64,000 nucleotides of DNA. Source: Paraburkholderia sp. BL10I2N1 (lineage in GTDB: Bacteria > Pseudomonadota > Gammaproteobacteria > Burkholderiales > Burkholderiaceae). Location of the stretch: positions 186,001 to 250,000 of the forward strand of contig NZ_SNWA01000003.1 of the NCBI RefSeq assembly GCF_004361815.1. The letters run 5' to 3'. Position 1 is the first letter of the stretch; each line of letters starts with the position of its first letter. Shown here in pieces: positions 35,643 through 43,824 of this stretch. Made by a program: the position numbers and the translations under genes. The notes under the pieces are model-generated. The model was not told where the DNA came from. It saw only the letters and a program-made list of their open reading frames with translations, and searched no databases.

Positions 35643-36218
35643 ATGCATTGTGATGAGCTTGACGAAGATATCAGGTCGTTGTCGCCGGACCGGACTGCTC
35701 GCCGACGGAAATGGTCACGACCAGGTTTTCCCGATGATGCGGGTTATGATGGCGACGCGCGGTTTCTGATGCGTTACGCGACCTGTTCAAAGCGTGCCCG
35801 CGCCCTTTTCATTGACTCGATCTGGTGGGCGGCTATTGCCCTGTTCATCCCGCTTGGGCCTTCAACCGATGACATCCTGACGGCACCGGAGGCGTTCGCC
35901 TCATCCATGGTCCTCTGGCTAATGGTGGGCCAGTGCATACCGATACTGGTCACTGGTGCAATGTGGGCTGCGTGCGGAACATCGCCGGGAAGGCGCGTGG
36001 TACGCCTGCGAATCGTAGATGCAGGCACCGGCGCCTCGATGACCGTGAAGCAGGCCATACTCCGCACACTCGGCTATTTGCTCACCTTCGGGACATTCGG
36101 CGCGGGGTTTCTGTGGGTGTTATTTAATCCGCGCAAGCAGACTTTACATGACCGCGTGGCCAATACAGTTGTCATTGATGAAGGGCCAGCTGTCAGCTGT
36201 CTCCGAAGCGAGAACTGA
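35643..36218 (+). CDS. RDD family membrane protein
   Basis: The 191-aa protein has the RDD domain in its C-terminal 150 residues: KRARALFIDSIWWAAIALFI as first helix with conserved Arg and Asp, MVLWLMVGQCIPILVTGAMW as second, then SPGRRVVRLRIVDAGTG and a terminal helix with KQTLHDRVANTVVID. The N-terminal 40 residues are polar. The start at 35643 is provisional; GGAGG is very close to it and an in-frame start further upstream exists. Function of RDD proteins is poorly known; some are ion antiporters. Confidence 0.75.
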   Translation: MHCDELDEDIRSLSPDRTARRRKWSRPGFPDDAGYDGDARFLMRYATCSKRARALFIDSIWWAAIALFIPLGPSTDDILTAPEAFASSMVLWLMVGQCIPILVTGAMWAACGTSPGRRVVRLRIVDAGTGASMTVKQAILRTLGYLLTFGTFGAGFLWVLFNPRKQTLHDRVANTVVIDEGPAVSCLRSEN

Positions 36219-37281
36219 GTCCGGGATTGGTGTGTACGTTGACTGGACCGATGTCGCGAACAACGGAACGCAGGCGCCATCACCGAAAAAAGTCCACCGG
36301 CTGGACGTGATCCGATCAGAGTAGCAAGCACCTTCGTTCACCGTAATCAGGAGGGAGGTTTCCATCTGGGCTGTACCGGAGCGCGGGCGTCGCGCCGGTT
36401 CGCCCTCGCCTGGGTGCCTCGTTCTCGCCGAGCCGGCGGCCGTTGTTCACGAAAAATGCGATCCTGCAGCGAGCTGCTCTCGATCTGAGGCGGCACATTC
36501 GGAGTCCAAAATATCATAATTTTACCCATGATGGTACCCCATCTGACTCTGACTGGAAGGTATCGATGGCGCCGTACGAGTGGCACCTCGTGCAGGGCAT
36601 GACCGCCCAGTCACGGCCTGTCGAACAGGGACAGTGTGATGTCCTGCGGGCGACCGGCGCCGAACACGTCTTCCCGTGCCTCAAAGGCCGGCACGCCTGG
36701 CTGCATAATTCTATCAGTGTTCCTATTTATATGGATGCCTAACCATGTCGAGGCAAGATTGAAATGTCGGGGTTCCGGCAAGATACAGATGTCGTATCGG
36801 TTGAACAGGAAGTGGCGATCTATCTCTCTGGTTTTGTCGTTACACATTGTTGAAGGACGGCGTGTGAACGGGCAGGGAGTGTCAGTCCGTTCAGGGGATC
36901 CTGCGGTCCGCCGCCGGGGTGTCGACGTTCAATAGGATTTCTTCAATCGCTTTGCGGAGTTTTCACTCAGCCCGGTCTCAGCCTTTGATCTGGCTCTCGA
37001 CCCGTTCCCTAGTCGCTGAATGGTGTGCCGTGAAAGATCATCCCGGCCATCGCCTGATAGTCGCGACGCAGCCTGCCAGCGCGCACGGCGGACACCGACG
37101 CGGCAGGTGCAAGGAGCACGGAAGCGGGCGGTTGGACATTGGAATATTACAAGCGTCAGAACGGACGGGAGGCGCCGAAAATTCGCCAGTATGCGACCGT
37201 CAGCTCGATTCACACATCGTTCCCATCGGGTAAAATGCGGGTCCCCATTGCCTTCCCACATCCTCAGCAGAAAGCCGACCT
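36219..37281. other. Gene-poor stretch with an abiEii remnant
   Basis: No intact gene is supported in about 1 kb. The AT-rich part near 36510-36540 could be a promoter without a gene. A fragment of abiEii lies at 36960-37085. Confidence 0.5.
36960..37085 (-). pseudogene. Fragment of an abiEii gene 3' end
   Basis: The stretch shares long matches with 16322-16440, for example TGGTGTGCCGTGAAAGATCA and TAGTCGCGACGCAGCC, in the same orientation, but lacks about 17 bp near the middle and has several substitutions. It corresponds to the C-terminal codons of abiEii. It is the relic of a second AbiE system or of a duplication. Confidence 0.75.
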
Positions 37282-38415
37282 ATGAGCAGGACAAACACGC
37301 GGTCCGTCAGCATTGCACCCGATCACGAAAAGCCCGCCTTGTCGAAAGGACAAAAGGCGTTCAATTCGCTGATCAAGCAGATCGAAAAGCGTCGCAAGCA
37401 GCTTCGCGCCTGGGAAACGGTCACGCCCACATTCCAGCAGCGGTACGTCGACGAACTTGTGCCCCTCGAACGGACTGCAACCACGCTGCGGATCCAGTTG
37501 GTGCATTGTCTTGACCAGTCCTATGCGCAAAAAGAACTGACCAAGGCTGAACGACGGAAGATGGCCATTGTGATCGCCAATCTGGCGGCCGATCTGATCG
37601 ACGAGGATGAGGATGAAGGCAAGCAACTGAAAGCGATCCACGACAGGTACAGTCCCACCACCTACGACAGCCAGATGGCTGCGGAAGTCGACGGGATGAA
37701 ATCCGTGCTCGAGACGCTACTCGGCGTCGATCTGGGCGACGATCTCGACCTGAGCTCTCCGGAAGACCTGCTGCAACGCGCACAGGCGCACATCCAGGAG
37801 GGTCAGGCGGAATGGGCGGCAAAAAACGCGGAACGGGACGTTCAGCGCGCGAAACGGAAAAAATCGCCCAGGCAACAGGCCGCCGAGGCCCGCGCCCAAG
37901 AACAGCAGGCGCAGATCAGCGTTTCCATTCGCGAGGTCTACCGCAAGCTCACCAGCACATTGCACCCTGATCGCGAAACCGATCCGCAGGAGCGTGACCG
38001 GAAAACCAGGCTGATGCAACACGTCAACGAGGCCTACCAGAAAAATAACCTGCTGCAGCTGTTAGAACTGCAACTCGAGCTCGAGCATATTGACCAGCAT
38101 GCTCTCAGCAGCATGAGCGAAGAGCGGCTGAAACACTACAACGCGGTCCTGAAGGAGCAGGTAAGCGAACTCGATCAGGAAATCGTCCACGTCGAGTCCG
38201 CCTTTCGGTATGCCTACGGAATCGATCCTTTCGAACCCGTCTCGCCAGACACCGTTCTGCGAAATCTTGCCGTTGATCTGAAGGAGCTCCGACTCAATAT
38301 CCGGACCCTTGAGCAGGATCTTGCGGCGTTCGAAGACGGCAAGAATGTGAAGCTCTGGCTGAAACACATCCAGGTGGTACCCGCTGCATCAACCTTTGAC
38401 GCCATGCCGTTCTGA
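37282..38415 (+). CDS. J-domain protein (DnaJ-like)
   Basis: The 377-aa protein is mostly helical and charged. A J domain lies in the second half: SIREVYRKLTSTLHPDRETD with the HPD triad at about 228-230, followed by MQHVNEAYQKNNLLQL. J domains stimulate Hsp70 ATPase. The first 200 residues and the C-terminal 100 (coiled-coil type, VSELDQEIVHVESAFRYAYG) have no recognised domain. The next gene starts 18 bp later and is probably co-expressed. Such J proteins without Zn fingers act as client adaptors. The ribosome binding site is weak. Confidence 0.8.
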   Translation: MSRTNTRSVSIAPDHEKPALSKGQKAFNSLIKQIEKRRKQLRAWETVTPTFQQRYVDELVPLERTATTLRIQLVHCLDQSYAQKELTKAERRKMAIVIANLAADLIDEDEDEGKQLKAIHDRYSPTTYDSQMAAEVDGMKSVLETLLGVDLGDDLDLSSPEDLLQRAQAHIQEGQAEWAAKNAERDVQRAKRKKSPRQQAAEARAQEQQAQISVSIREVYRKLTSTLHPDRETDPQERDRKTRLMQHVNEAYQKNNLLQLLELQLELEHIDQHALSSMSEERLKHYNAVLKEQVSELDQEIVHVESAFRYAYGIDPFEPVSPDTVLRNLAVDLKELRLNIRTLEQDLAAFEDGKNVKLWLKHIQVVPAASTFDAMPF

Positions 38416-38433
38416 TATTGAAAGGAACCGACT

Positions 38434-39075
38434 GTGATTGCCTATCGATTGCTGAAAAATCATGCGGGCCTTCTGCTGATCGGGGACTACGCCTCTTTGC
38501 GGGAGCTGCACGAAATTGTCCACGACGTCAATGAACGGTCACCACTGATTTGTGAGGAGGACGGACCATTCCTGGGGCTGGCCTACGACGCACGCAAGGC
38601 ATATGAACGGCAGCGGGAAATCCTGCAGCCGCCTGAAGGCGAGGAGGAGATCGGGGTACGCTACGGAGTCGAGATTCTCTGGCCGGTACTCCTTGTGCAG
38701 CAGCGGATGCTGCGGGTTTCGCTGGGGTACCTTGATCATTCCAGGCGGCATCAGGCAATCACTTACGCGCTCGAAGCAGTCATCGAGGCGGCATTGCGGG
38801 AGGATTTTGGCGCGCAGGGGCAAACCATGGTAGATCGGTGGCTGCGGCTTGATCCCACCCCAGACATCTTCGAGAAACTCGACAGCCGCGGCGCAATGTT
38901 TTGCTCATGGTCCAAGGCCGAGCGCGAACGCCGTTTCGCTTCCCTATTGTTGAGCTTTGACCCTCTGTACGAGCACTATCCAGTCTTCCCGGACGATCAG
39001 CGCGCCCCGCAACCGGTGTTGTCCAGCGAGCTGGAACAATGGAAAGGCGTGAACTGGCCCGATCCGTGTTGGTAA
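38434..39075 (+). CDS. Hypothetical protein, partner of the J-domain gene
   Basis: The 213-aa protein begins MIAYRLLKNHAGLLLIGDYA, continues LRELHEIVHDVNERSPLICE and ends WKGVNWPDPCW. It resembles a conserved protein of unknown function that I recall as a DUF6904-type family, unconfirmed. No signal peptide or membrane segment is present. AAAGGAA precedes the ATG. Being 18 bp after the J-domain gene, it may form a unit with it. The function is unknown. Confidence 0.65.
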   Translation: MIAYRLLKNHAGLLLIGDYASLRELHEIVHDVNERSPLICEEDGPFLGLAYDARKAYERQREILQPPEGEEEIGVRYGVEILWPVLLVQQRMLRVSLGYLDHSRRHQAITYALEAVIEAALREDFGAQGQTMVDRWLRLDPTPDIFEKLDSRGAMFCSWSKAERERRFASLLLSFDPLYEHYPVFPDDQRAPQPVLSSELEQWKGVNWPDPCW

Positions 39076-39190
39076 TTGGAACACGGCCCTCCAGCGCCAT
39101 CTTCAGGCATGGCGACCTGACGCAGAAACGGTCATCGCAGCTCGGCCAGTCGGTCACGTCTACAATTCCGCAGGACCTTCAGAGGGCGGT

Positions 39191-39763
39191 TTAGAGTGCC
39201 CAAGCCAATGGACGCAGCGCGTTCACAGTTTGCGTCAGGCCCTGAGCGGCGAGCGTATCGAGATAGTCATCGACAGATTTTGGTGGGTTCTTCATCGATT
39301 GACGATGTCGGGAGGCAGCCTGTAGCACCTTGGCAGCGTTGAGGTCGAACAGGTCAAAGATGAAGTCGTCCGGATGCTGCGCCGAGACATTGTACTTTTG
39401 CAGTTCCGCGGCAGGAAAATCCTTGCGGTTGAACGTAATAATGAGTTCGGCACCCGCGTGCATAGCCGCGGCCACAACATGCCGATCATCTGGGTCTGGA
39501 AGTTTGATCGCAGGGATCAGGTGCTCGAAGTTTTCGACCAGCGCTTCGCGCACGTTCGCATCCATGAGCTGACGCGTGCGCACGATAGCCTCCGGCTTCA
39601 AATCCTTGCGGTGTTCGAGTACGTTCCGTGTCCACTCATCGTGGATCATGTTGCTCCATCGAGCGCGGTACATGTCAGTCAGCGCAAGATGCATAAGCAG
39701 GTCGCGCAACGGAGCCGGATAGAGAACGCAGGCGTCATAAACTACGGTGAAGTTTGATGCCAT
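39191..39763 (-). CDS. PIN-domain toxin (PIN_3 type)
   Basis: The 190-aa protein has the first PIN Asp in FTVVYDACVLYPAPLRDLLM and the later acidic cluster LPDPDDRHVVAAAMHAGAEL followed by ITFNRKDFP, typical of the PIN_3 group of RNases. A C-terminal extension of about 50 residues follows. Its start is 3 bp after the stop of a helix-turn-helix antitoxin-like gene on the same strand, forming a toxin-antitoxin operon. The ribonuclease role is inferred from the fold. Confidence 0.82.
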   Translation of the reverse strand: MASNFTVVYDACVLYPAPLRDLLMHLALTDMYRARWSNMIHDEWTRNVLEHRKDLKPEAIVRTRQLMDANVREALVENFEHLIPAIKLPDPDDRHVVAAAMHAGAELIITFNRKDFPAAELQKYNVSAQHPDDFIFDLFDLNAAKVLQAASRHRQSMKNPPKSVDDYLDTLAAQGLTQTVNALRPLAWAL

Positions 39764-39766
39764 CGT

Positions 39767-40228
39767 TCAATAGCCCATGCCCAGTTCCTGCGCCTGGGCA
39801 GTGAGCTCGTCCAGCGCGGCGAGACGCGCGTCGTCAATCCGCTTCTTGTAGTCGATAACATCCTGGTAGCGGACACGCCGGTGCGTATTGACCCGTCGAA
39901 AAGGAATGTCACCCTTCTCGAGCAGCTGCACAAAGTAAGGTCGCGACACGTTAAGCAGGTCAGCTGCTTCCTGCGTGGTCAGTTCAGCGTGGATTGGAAT
40001 GATTGATACGGCGTTGCCCTGTCCAATTTCCGAGAGCACATTGACCAACAGCTTCAAGACCGTCGTCGGAAGCCTGACGCTATGCATCTCGCCGTTTTCA
40101 TCCCTGAAGTCGAATTGCTGCGATTCGGCGCGACTGGTCAGCGCAACGGCCAGATCACGGCTCGACTCGCGGGCGATCTCGATCTCTGCCGCCGAAGGCA
40201 GAGATGCGGGGGTTGCGGATCTGTTCAT
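39767..40228 (-). CDS. Helix-turn-helix antitoxin of the PIN toxin
   Basis: The 153-aa protein has a MerR/excisionase-type DNA-binding domain in its C-terminal half: ELTTQEAADLLNVSRPYFVQ, LLEKGDIPFRRVNTHRRVRY. The N-terminal part (residues 1-75) is likely for dimerisation or toxin contact. GAGGAA precedes the ATG at 40228. It is directly followed by the PIN gene. Two near-identical direct repeats upstream (40271-40313) are probable operators for autorepression. Confidence 0.8.
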   Translation of the reverse strand: MNRSATPASLPSAAEIEIARESSRDLAVALTSRAESQQFDFRDENGEMHSVRLPTTVLKLLVNVLSEIGQGNAVSIIPIHAELTTQEAADLLNVSRPYFVQLLEKGDIPFRRVNTHRRVRYQDVIDYKKRIDDARLAALDELTAQAQELGMGY

Positions 40229-40270
40229 GGGTTCCTCGCATCTGGCTAAAACAGGGTTGGGCCATTCTAA

Positions 40271-40313
40271 TTCGAAATAAACGAAACGGCAACCAAAATC
40301 GAAATATCCGAAA
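40271..40313 (-). promoter_or_regulatory. Two direct repeats upstream of the HTH/PIN operon
   Basis: TTCGAAATAAACGAAA (40271-40286) and ATCGAAATATCCGAAA (40298-40313) share the pattern TCGAAAT-N3-CGAAA with a period of 27 bp. They lie 43-85 bp upstream of the antitoxin start and are candidate operators. Confidence 0.5.
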
Positions 40314-40530
40314 ATCCCGAAGCCATCAGAAGCCGGATCGGCGCCCTGCCTTCATTTGAGATAGTTGAAGCGATTCATTCGAGTGAACTATCTAGTTCAA
40401 ACTGTGCGCGAGACCGCGTCCCGCTTTCTTTGTTCACTCTCCCGGCGCACATAGAACTCCAGCACCTGGAGCTGGCTGCCGGTGCGGCGCATGGCCTGAC
40501 CGCCCGGGGCAGCTCGGGGCATGCCAAACC

Positions 40531-41056
40531 AGGGTCCCCGTGATTTTCATGCCGTTTACCGGGGTAGCCGGAGCTAAGTGCGATAAGGCCTAGCGTTCTG
40601 ACACCGGAATAATCTTCAACCAAATCATCGATTTCCTGTTTGGTTCCGGCAGCCATGTGACGGCCCCGTCGCAGGGCCGGAACGGGCCATTTTGCGGTGA
40701 TAAGGGCACTTCTCACCGATAGCCTGCCGGTTGTCGCTCGAAAGCCGCTCTTCTAGCGTTAGATTCGTATGCAATCCCCGGCCCGACAGACGCGATGCCC
40801 GCTGTCGGAATACGAGCCAGCGACACCGGGCGATCACACGCGCTGATCGTTCAATTTGCCGGAAAGCCCTACTGCATAAGGCTTTGCGGCGGGCAGGCGT
40901 GTTTGACGCGCGGCGGCTGCGGCGCTTGCCGAGACGAGAAAAGACAAACAGCAACCATCTGATTTCGAAGAATATTTAAATCGGGCTGGTTCGCAAAGCC
41001 TTATCGCGCCTCGCTGCCGCTACCCCGGTAAACGGCATGAAAATCACGGGGACCCC
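40531..41056. mobile_element. Possible mini-element with 38-bp inverted terminal repeats
   Basis: A 38-bp sequence beginning GGGTCCCCGTGATTTTCATG at 40531-40568 reappears inverted at 41019-41056 with one mismatch. Further inward both sides share GCGATAAGGC. The repeat length of 38 bp and the G-rich tip resemble Tn3-family ends. The 450 bp between have no recognisable transposase, so this would be a non-autonomous derivative. No target duplication was found. Confidence 0.5.
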
Positions 41057-41196
41057 GAATACATCGTCAATCTGATCGTTGAGCGCTCACCGTCGATCGG
41101 AAAAATCAGGAATCTGAAGATCCTTTGAAACAAGGACGACCGTCCAGCCCGACGCCTTTGCTGCGCCCGGGTTATGGGTGCCGGGAACAAGCGGTC

Positions 41197-41670
41197 TCAC
41201 CAGATCCGCGCGTCGTAGGTCCAGCGGCGAATTTTCATTGCCTTAACGCGCGCGCAGTCTTTATGCAACGGATTGATCAGAACATTGAACTCTTCCGGCA
41301 CGATTGCGGAAGGAACGAGCAGCAGCGCGCCTGTATTCGCCGTGAGCCATGCGTCACCGTAGTCGAGGCTTGTCTTGCCCCTGGGAATGGCGTCCCACCC
41401 GACTGGCGCCGCTGTATGGCCGAGCTTCTGCGCCCGCCGCCAGACCGCATCCGGAATGTCGATGCGCACGAGGTAACGGTTCAGCGGCAGCACACCACCC
41501 AGATGCACGAGCGTCTCGAGACAGGCGAGCGACCGGCTCTCCGCGGTGTAGAGAACCGGCTTGCCGGGCCGGTTCCACCGGCCTCCGGTGCGCTTCGCGC
41601 CCTCTCCAGTCATGTCGTCTGCGGTGTAATCAGGCGTGTCCGTCGCGATCCGCCAAACGTGGACCGTCAT
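41197..41670 (-). CDS. parT: RES-domain toxin, second ParT-like
   Basis: The 157-aa protein shows the RES pattern WRIATDTPDYTADDMTGEGA, then GGRWNRPGKPVLYTAESRS and CLETLVHLGG with the conserved Glu. It starts at 41670, overlapping the antitoxin stop by 4 bp. The frame stays open upstream, but that would lie within the antitoxin gene. It differs strongly from the RES toxin at 19337-19795, so the two systems probably have independent origins and no cross-neutralisation is expected. Confidence 0.85.
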   Translation of the reverse strand: MTVHVWRIATDTPDYTADDMTGEGAKRTGGRWNRPGKPVLYTAESRSLACLETLVHLGGVLPLNRYLVRIDIPDAVWRRAQKLGHTAAPVGWDAIPRGKTSLDYGDAWLTANTGALLLVPSAIVPEEFNVLINPLHKDCARVKAMKIRRWTYDARIW

Positions 41671-42227
41671 GCGTAAGCCCCGCTCTGCATCTGTGAGATC
41701 AGCGTGCCCAACAGTTCCTGTCCCTCGATCGTATCGAGAAAGTCCGCAGGCAGCGCGCCGCCCAGGGCGGAATTGGGGTGCGACAGCCAGTGCTCCAGCC
41801 ACTCGGCCGCGTCAAATCCTTTCGGCTCGCCAGACTGCTCAACGATCGTCTGCACCTGACCGATCAGCTTGGACAGGCCGACCATGCGCTCGCTCTGTTC
41901 AGAAGAGAGTTTGCTGGCCGACTGCGACTTTCGCGCGACCGTTGTGCGCTTCAGGCCCAGCCGCCGGATCAGCTCGTCCTGAGACGTCTTCATCCGTGCA
42001 GCCATTTCGCCCACATCGCGCGCGGACACGCCATGCCGGATGACGGATATGCGCTCCATGCCTGACGCCTGGTAGACGCGCGGAAAATCGAAGAGATGAA
42101 TCGTCGAAACCGCCGCAGCGGGCGCTGCGCGCCGGGCCGGCTTCGCAGCGGCCCGAGAGCCAGCACGGGCCCTGAGTGCCTGCGGCGCCTTGCGTGCGGT
42201 GGCTGAGTGCTTTTCCATGGCCGGCAT
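41667..42227 (-). CDS. parS: ParS-type antitoxin, second copy
   Basis: The 186-aa protein has an Xre-like middle (VSARDVGEMAARMKTSQDEL, then RRLGLKRTTVARKSQ) and a C-terminal toxin-binding domain (LEHWLSHPNSALGGALPADF, then GQELLGTLISQMQSGAYA). It carries an Ala/Arg-rich N-terminal extension not present in the ParS at 18909. AGGAGGGAAGCC precedes the ATG at 42227. It overlaps the RES toxin gene by 4 bp. Confidence 0.83.
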   Translation of the reverse strand: MPAMEKHSATARKAPQALRARAGSRAAAKPARRAAPAAAVSTIHLFDFPRVYQASGMERISVIRHGVSARDVGEMAARMKTSQDELIRRLGLKRTTVARKSQSASKLSSEQSERMVGLSKLIGQVQTIVEQSGEPKGFDAAEWLEHWLSHPNSALGGALPADFLDTIEGQELLGTLISQMQSGAYA

Positions 42228-42305
42228 GGCTTCCCTCCTGTTCCATTTGAAACTTTATTTTATCCCAAATGGGCCAAAGATCGATAACCTCGCAGTCCTG
42301 CGGCT

Positions 42306-42398
42306 GAGTGTTGCAAAGTCGTTCCAATTGACCCGCCTGCCGTCAATGACCACATACGGCATGCGGTCGTTGTCGTGCAACTCGACTCGTCCACGGAC
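42306..42398 (-). pseudogene. Fragment of a DUF7713-like gene
   Basis: The minus strand encodes VRGRVELHDNDRMPYVVIDG followed by RRVNWNDFATL, which parallels VRGQISSD and VVVDGKEISWDDFGRML near the C-terminus of the protein at 20760-21341. The similarity covers about 30 codons only. Both sites adjoin ParS/ParT systems. Confidence 0.55.
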
Positions 42399-42469
42399 CG
42401 TCGTCCCGGCAACTCGCGGAAAACGCCTTGCGCTGCGTAAGCCTGGGGAGGAATAATGCGCAGTCGCAA

Positions 42470-42650
42470 GCATCATCTTTTTTTGGCCCCGAGGCCGGCA
42501 ACGCCACGCCGATGTTCTACAGCGTGCTGGCGACCTGCCGGGCCAACGATGTCAACCCGTACGACTATCTGGCCGACGTGCTCGGGCGGATCAACGACCA
42601 TCCGATCAACCGGATCTAGGAATTGGCCCACTACAACTGGAAGCCCTCCG
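42470..42650 (+). pseudogene. IS66-family transposase C-terminal remnant
   Basis: The frame encodes FFGPEAGNATPMFYSVLATC, then RANDVNPYDYLADVLGRIND and HPINRI, a close match to the C-terminal end of IS66-type TnpC transposases. An in-frame TAG replaces the usual Glu codon after NRI, and no upstream part remains. It is a dead fragment. Confidence 0.75.
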
Positions 42651-42754
42651 GAGCAGCCGGATCAACATCGACCTTGGCCTCGACGTCGTCCTTGCCGGTT
42701 GCGCGCTCGGCGACCCGGCACTGAACTGCGCTCGCACATCAACGGAACGAAGCG

Positions 42755-43141
42755 ATGAACAAGGCAAGCACGGGCAAGACCGAACGCAAAATCTCCGAGA
42801 CGATTCTGGACTTCGGTGAGCCGCTTCTGTCTGAGGCCATTACCGAAGACACGCCGATCGCCGCGGTGCGTGAGATTTACAAGCTCGTGGTGCTTGTCTG
42901 GAATGCGCATGTCGCAGCCAGCCCGCGCTGGGGCGATCCCGGCCATCTGCAGCTGCTGCAGAAGATGGCCGCCTCGCCGCAGATGCCATCGCAAGCGCGT
43001 GCCTGGATCGGCAAGCTCTCACACCGATGGCGGGAGAAGTTCTCCGACGCCAAATACTGTGTTGGAGAATGGCACGTCAAGATCAAGCATGACGATACCC
43101 TGAGCTTTTTCTGCGACGCACGAGAAGCGCCGCGGCGGTAG
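42755..43141 (+). CDS. Hypothetical protein
   Basis: The 128-aa protein has a helical middle (IAAVREIYKLVVLVWNAHVA) and a C-terminal segment HRWREKFSDAKYCVGEWHVK. No domain was recognised. No signal peptide is visible. The upstream AACGGAACG is a weak ribosome binding site. It lies alone among gene fragments, which lowers confidence, but length and codon use look coding. Confidence 0.5.
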   Translation: MNKASTGKTERKISETILDFGEPLLSEAITEDTPIAAVREIYKLVVLVWNAHVAASPRWGDPGHLQLLQKMAASPQMPSQARAWIGKLSHRWREKFSDAKYCVGEWHVKIKHDDTLSFFCDAREAPRR

Positions 43142-43244
43142 TCCGTCTTCGCGCGCACTGTTCTCTCAAAAGTGGCGATGTCGGCGCGTATCCGCGAAAT
43201 CGGCACCGCCGCCGACCACTCTCCCCGACGGTACCGGAGTTTCC

Positions 43245-43460
43245 GCTAAATCGGGGGCACTCGCTACTACGGGGATTCTCGGGCGGATACGGCGCGACGG
43301 TGACGAAATCGCTGCTCTACACGGTCCTGATTTCGCTCGGCGGCGTGCCCGACTTATTGTGCGCCGCCTGACTGGTCGAGCGCATCGGCCGCATGCCGGC
43401 CTGCGTCGGCTCGCTCGTGGGCGCGGGCGAAGACCCTTGCGCGGCTTACAGCGTTCGCAT
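43245..43460 (+). pseudogene. MFS transporter fragment
   Basis: One frame encodes GGYGATVTKSLLYTVLISLG, then GVPDLLCAA, a stop, and LVERIGRMPACVGSLVGAGE. This is the loop 2-3 signature of a major facilitator (ERIGR motif) with an in-frame stop. The rest of the transporter is missing. Confidence 0.5.
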
Positions 43461-43586
43461 TCGATCTTCAATGGTCCGACTGGATAGCAAGCGCGCCAGC
43501 CCAGGTTGCCGCCGCCGGTGGCATTGCGGCGGCGCGTGCCGACGTATGGCGCTATCTCGGCTGGCCGGCGTGAGCGGCTTCGTCCA

Positions 43587-43727
43587 TTATCGCCGATTCG
43601 CCCCTTCGGCACGGCTCATGCCCGATAGCGCCGCCGTCGGCTCGTGGGCCGCGTCTGGTGCGCGCGAGATAAAGTCATCGGCGCTTTGTGCCTGGCCGCT
43701 GCTCGCCGGCCGCTTTGTGAGCGTCAT
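43587..43727 (-). pseudogene. Possible N-terminal piece of a plasmid RHH/CopG-type protein
   Basis: MTLTKRPASSGQAQSADDFI, then SRAPDAAHEP, resembles the N-terminal tail of small plasmid-borne ribbon-helix-helix proteins located near partition genes. GGGGCGGG precedes the ATG. The frame ends after 46 codons before any helix-turn-helix part appears. The call is weak. Confidence 0.33.
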
Positions 43728-43806
43728 ATTTCCCGCCCCTTTCGATACCGTGCTCGACATCCGGTGTGTAGGCGGTATCGTAAGTACTACAGATAAAAGT
43801 TCGACC

Positions 43807-43824
43807 ATTTCTTTTATGTCAAAT
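43807..43824. repeat. 18-bp repeat, right copy of an inverted pair
   Basis: ATTTCTTTTATGTCAAAT is the exact reverse complement of 16144-16161. GCCGCCGACTTTAGGGG follows, reminiscent of IS21-type end regions. See the left copy. Confidence 0.5.

Noticed and set aside
36611..36847. 78-aa minus-strand frame in the gap before the J-domain gene
   Set aside because: No ribosome binding site, no recognisable domain and atypical composition.
43807..43824. A XerC/D dif-like site (TTATGTCAAAT half)
   Set aside because: The XerD-like half is close to consensus but no proper XerC half occurs at the required spacing; treated only as an 18-bp repeat.
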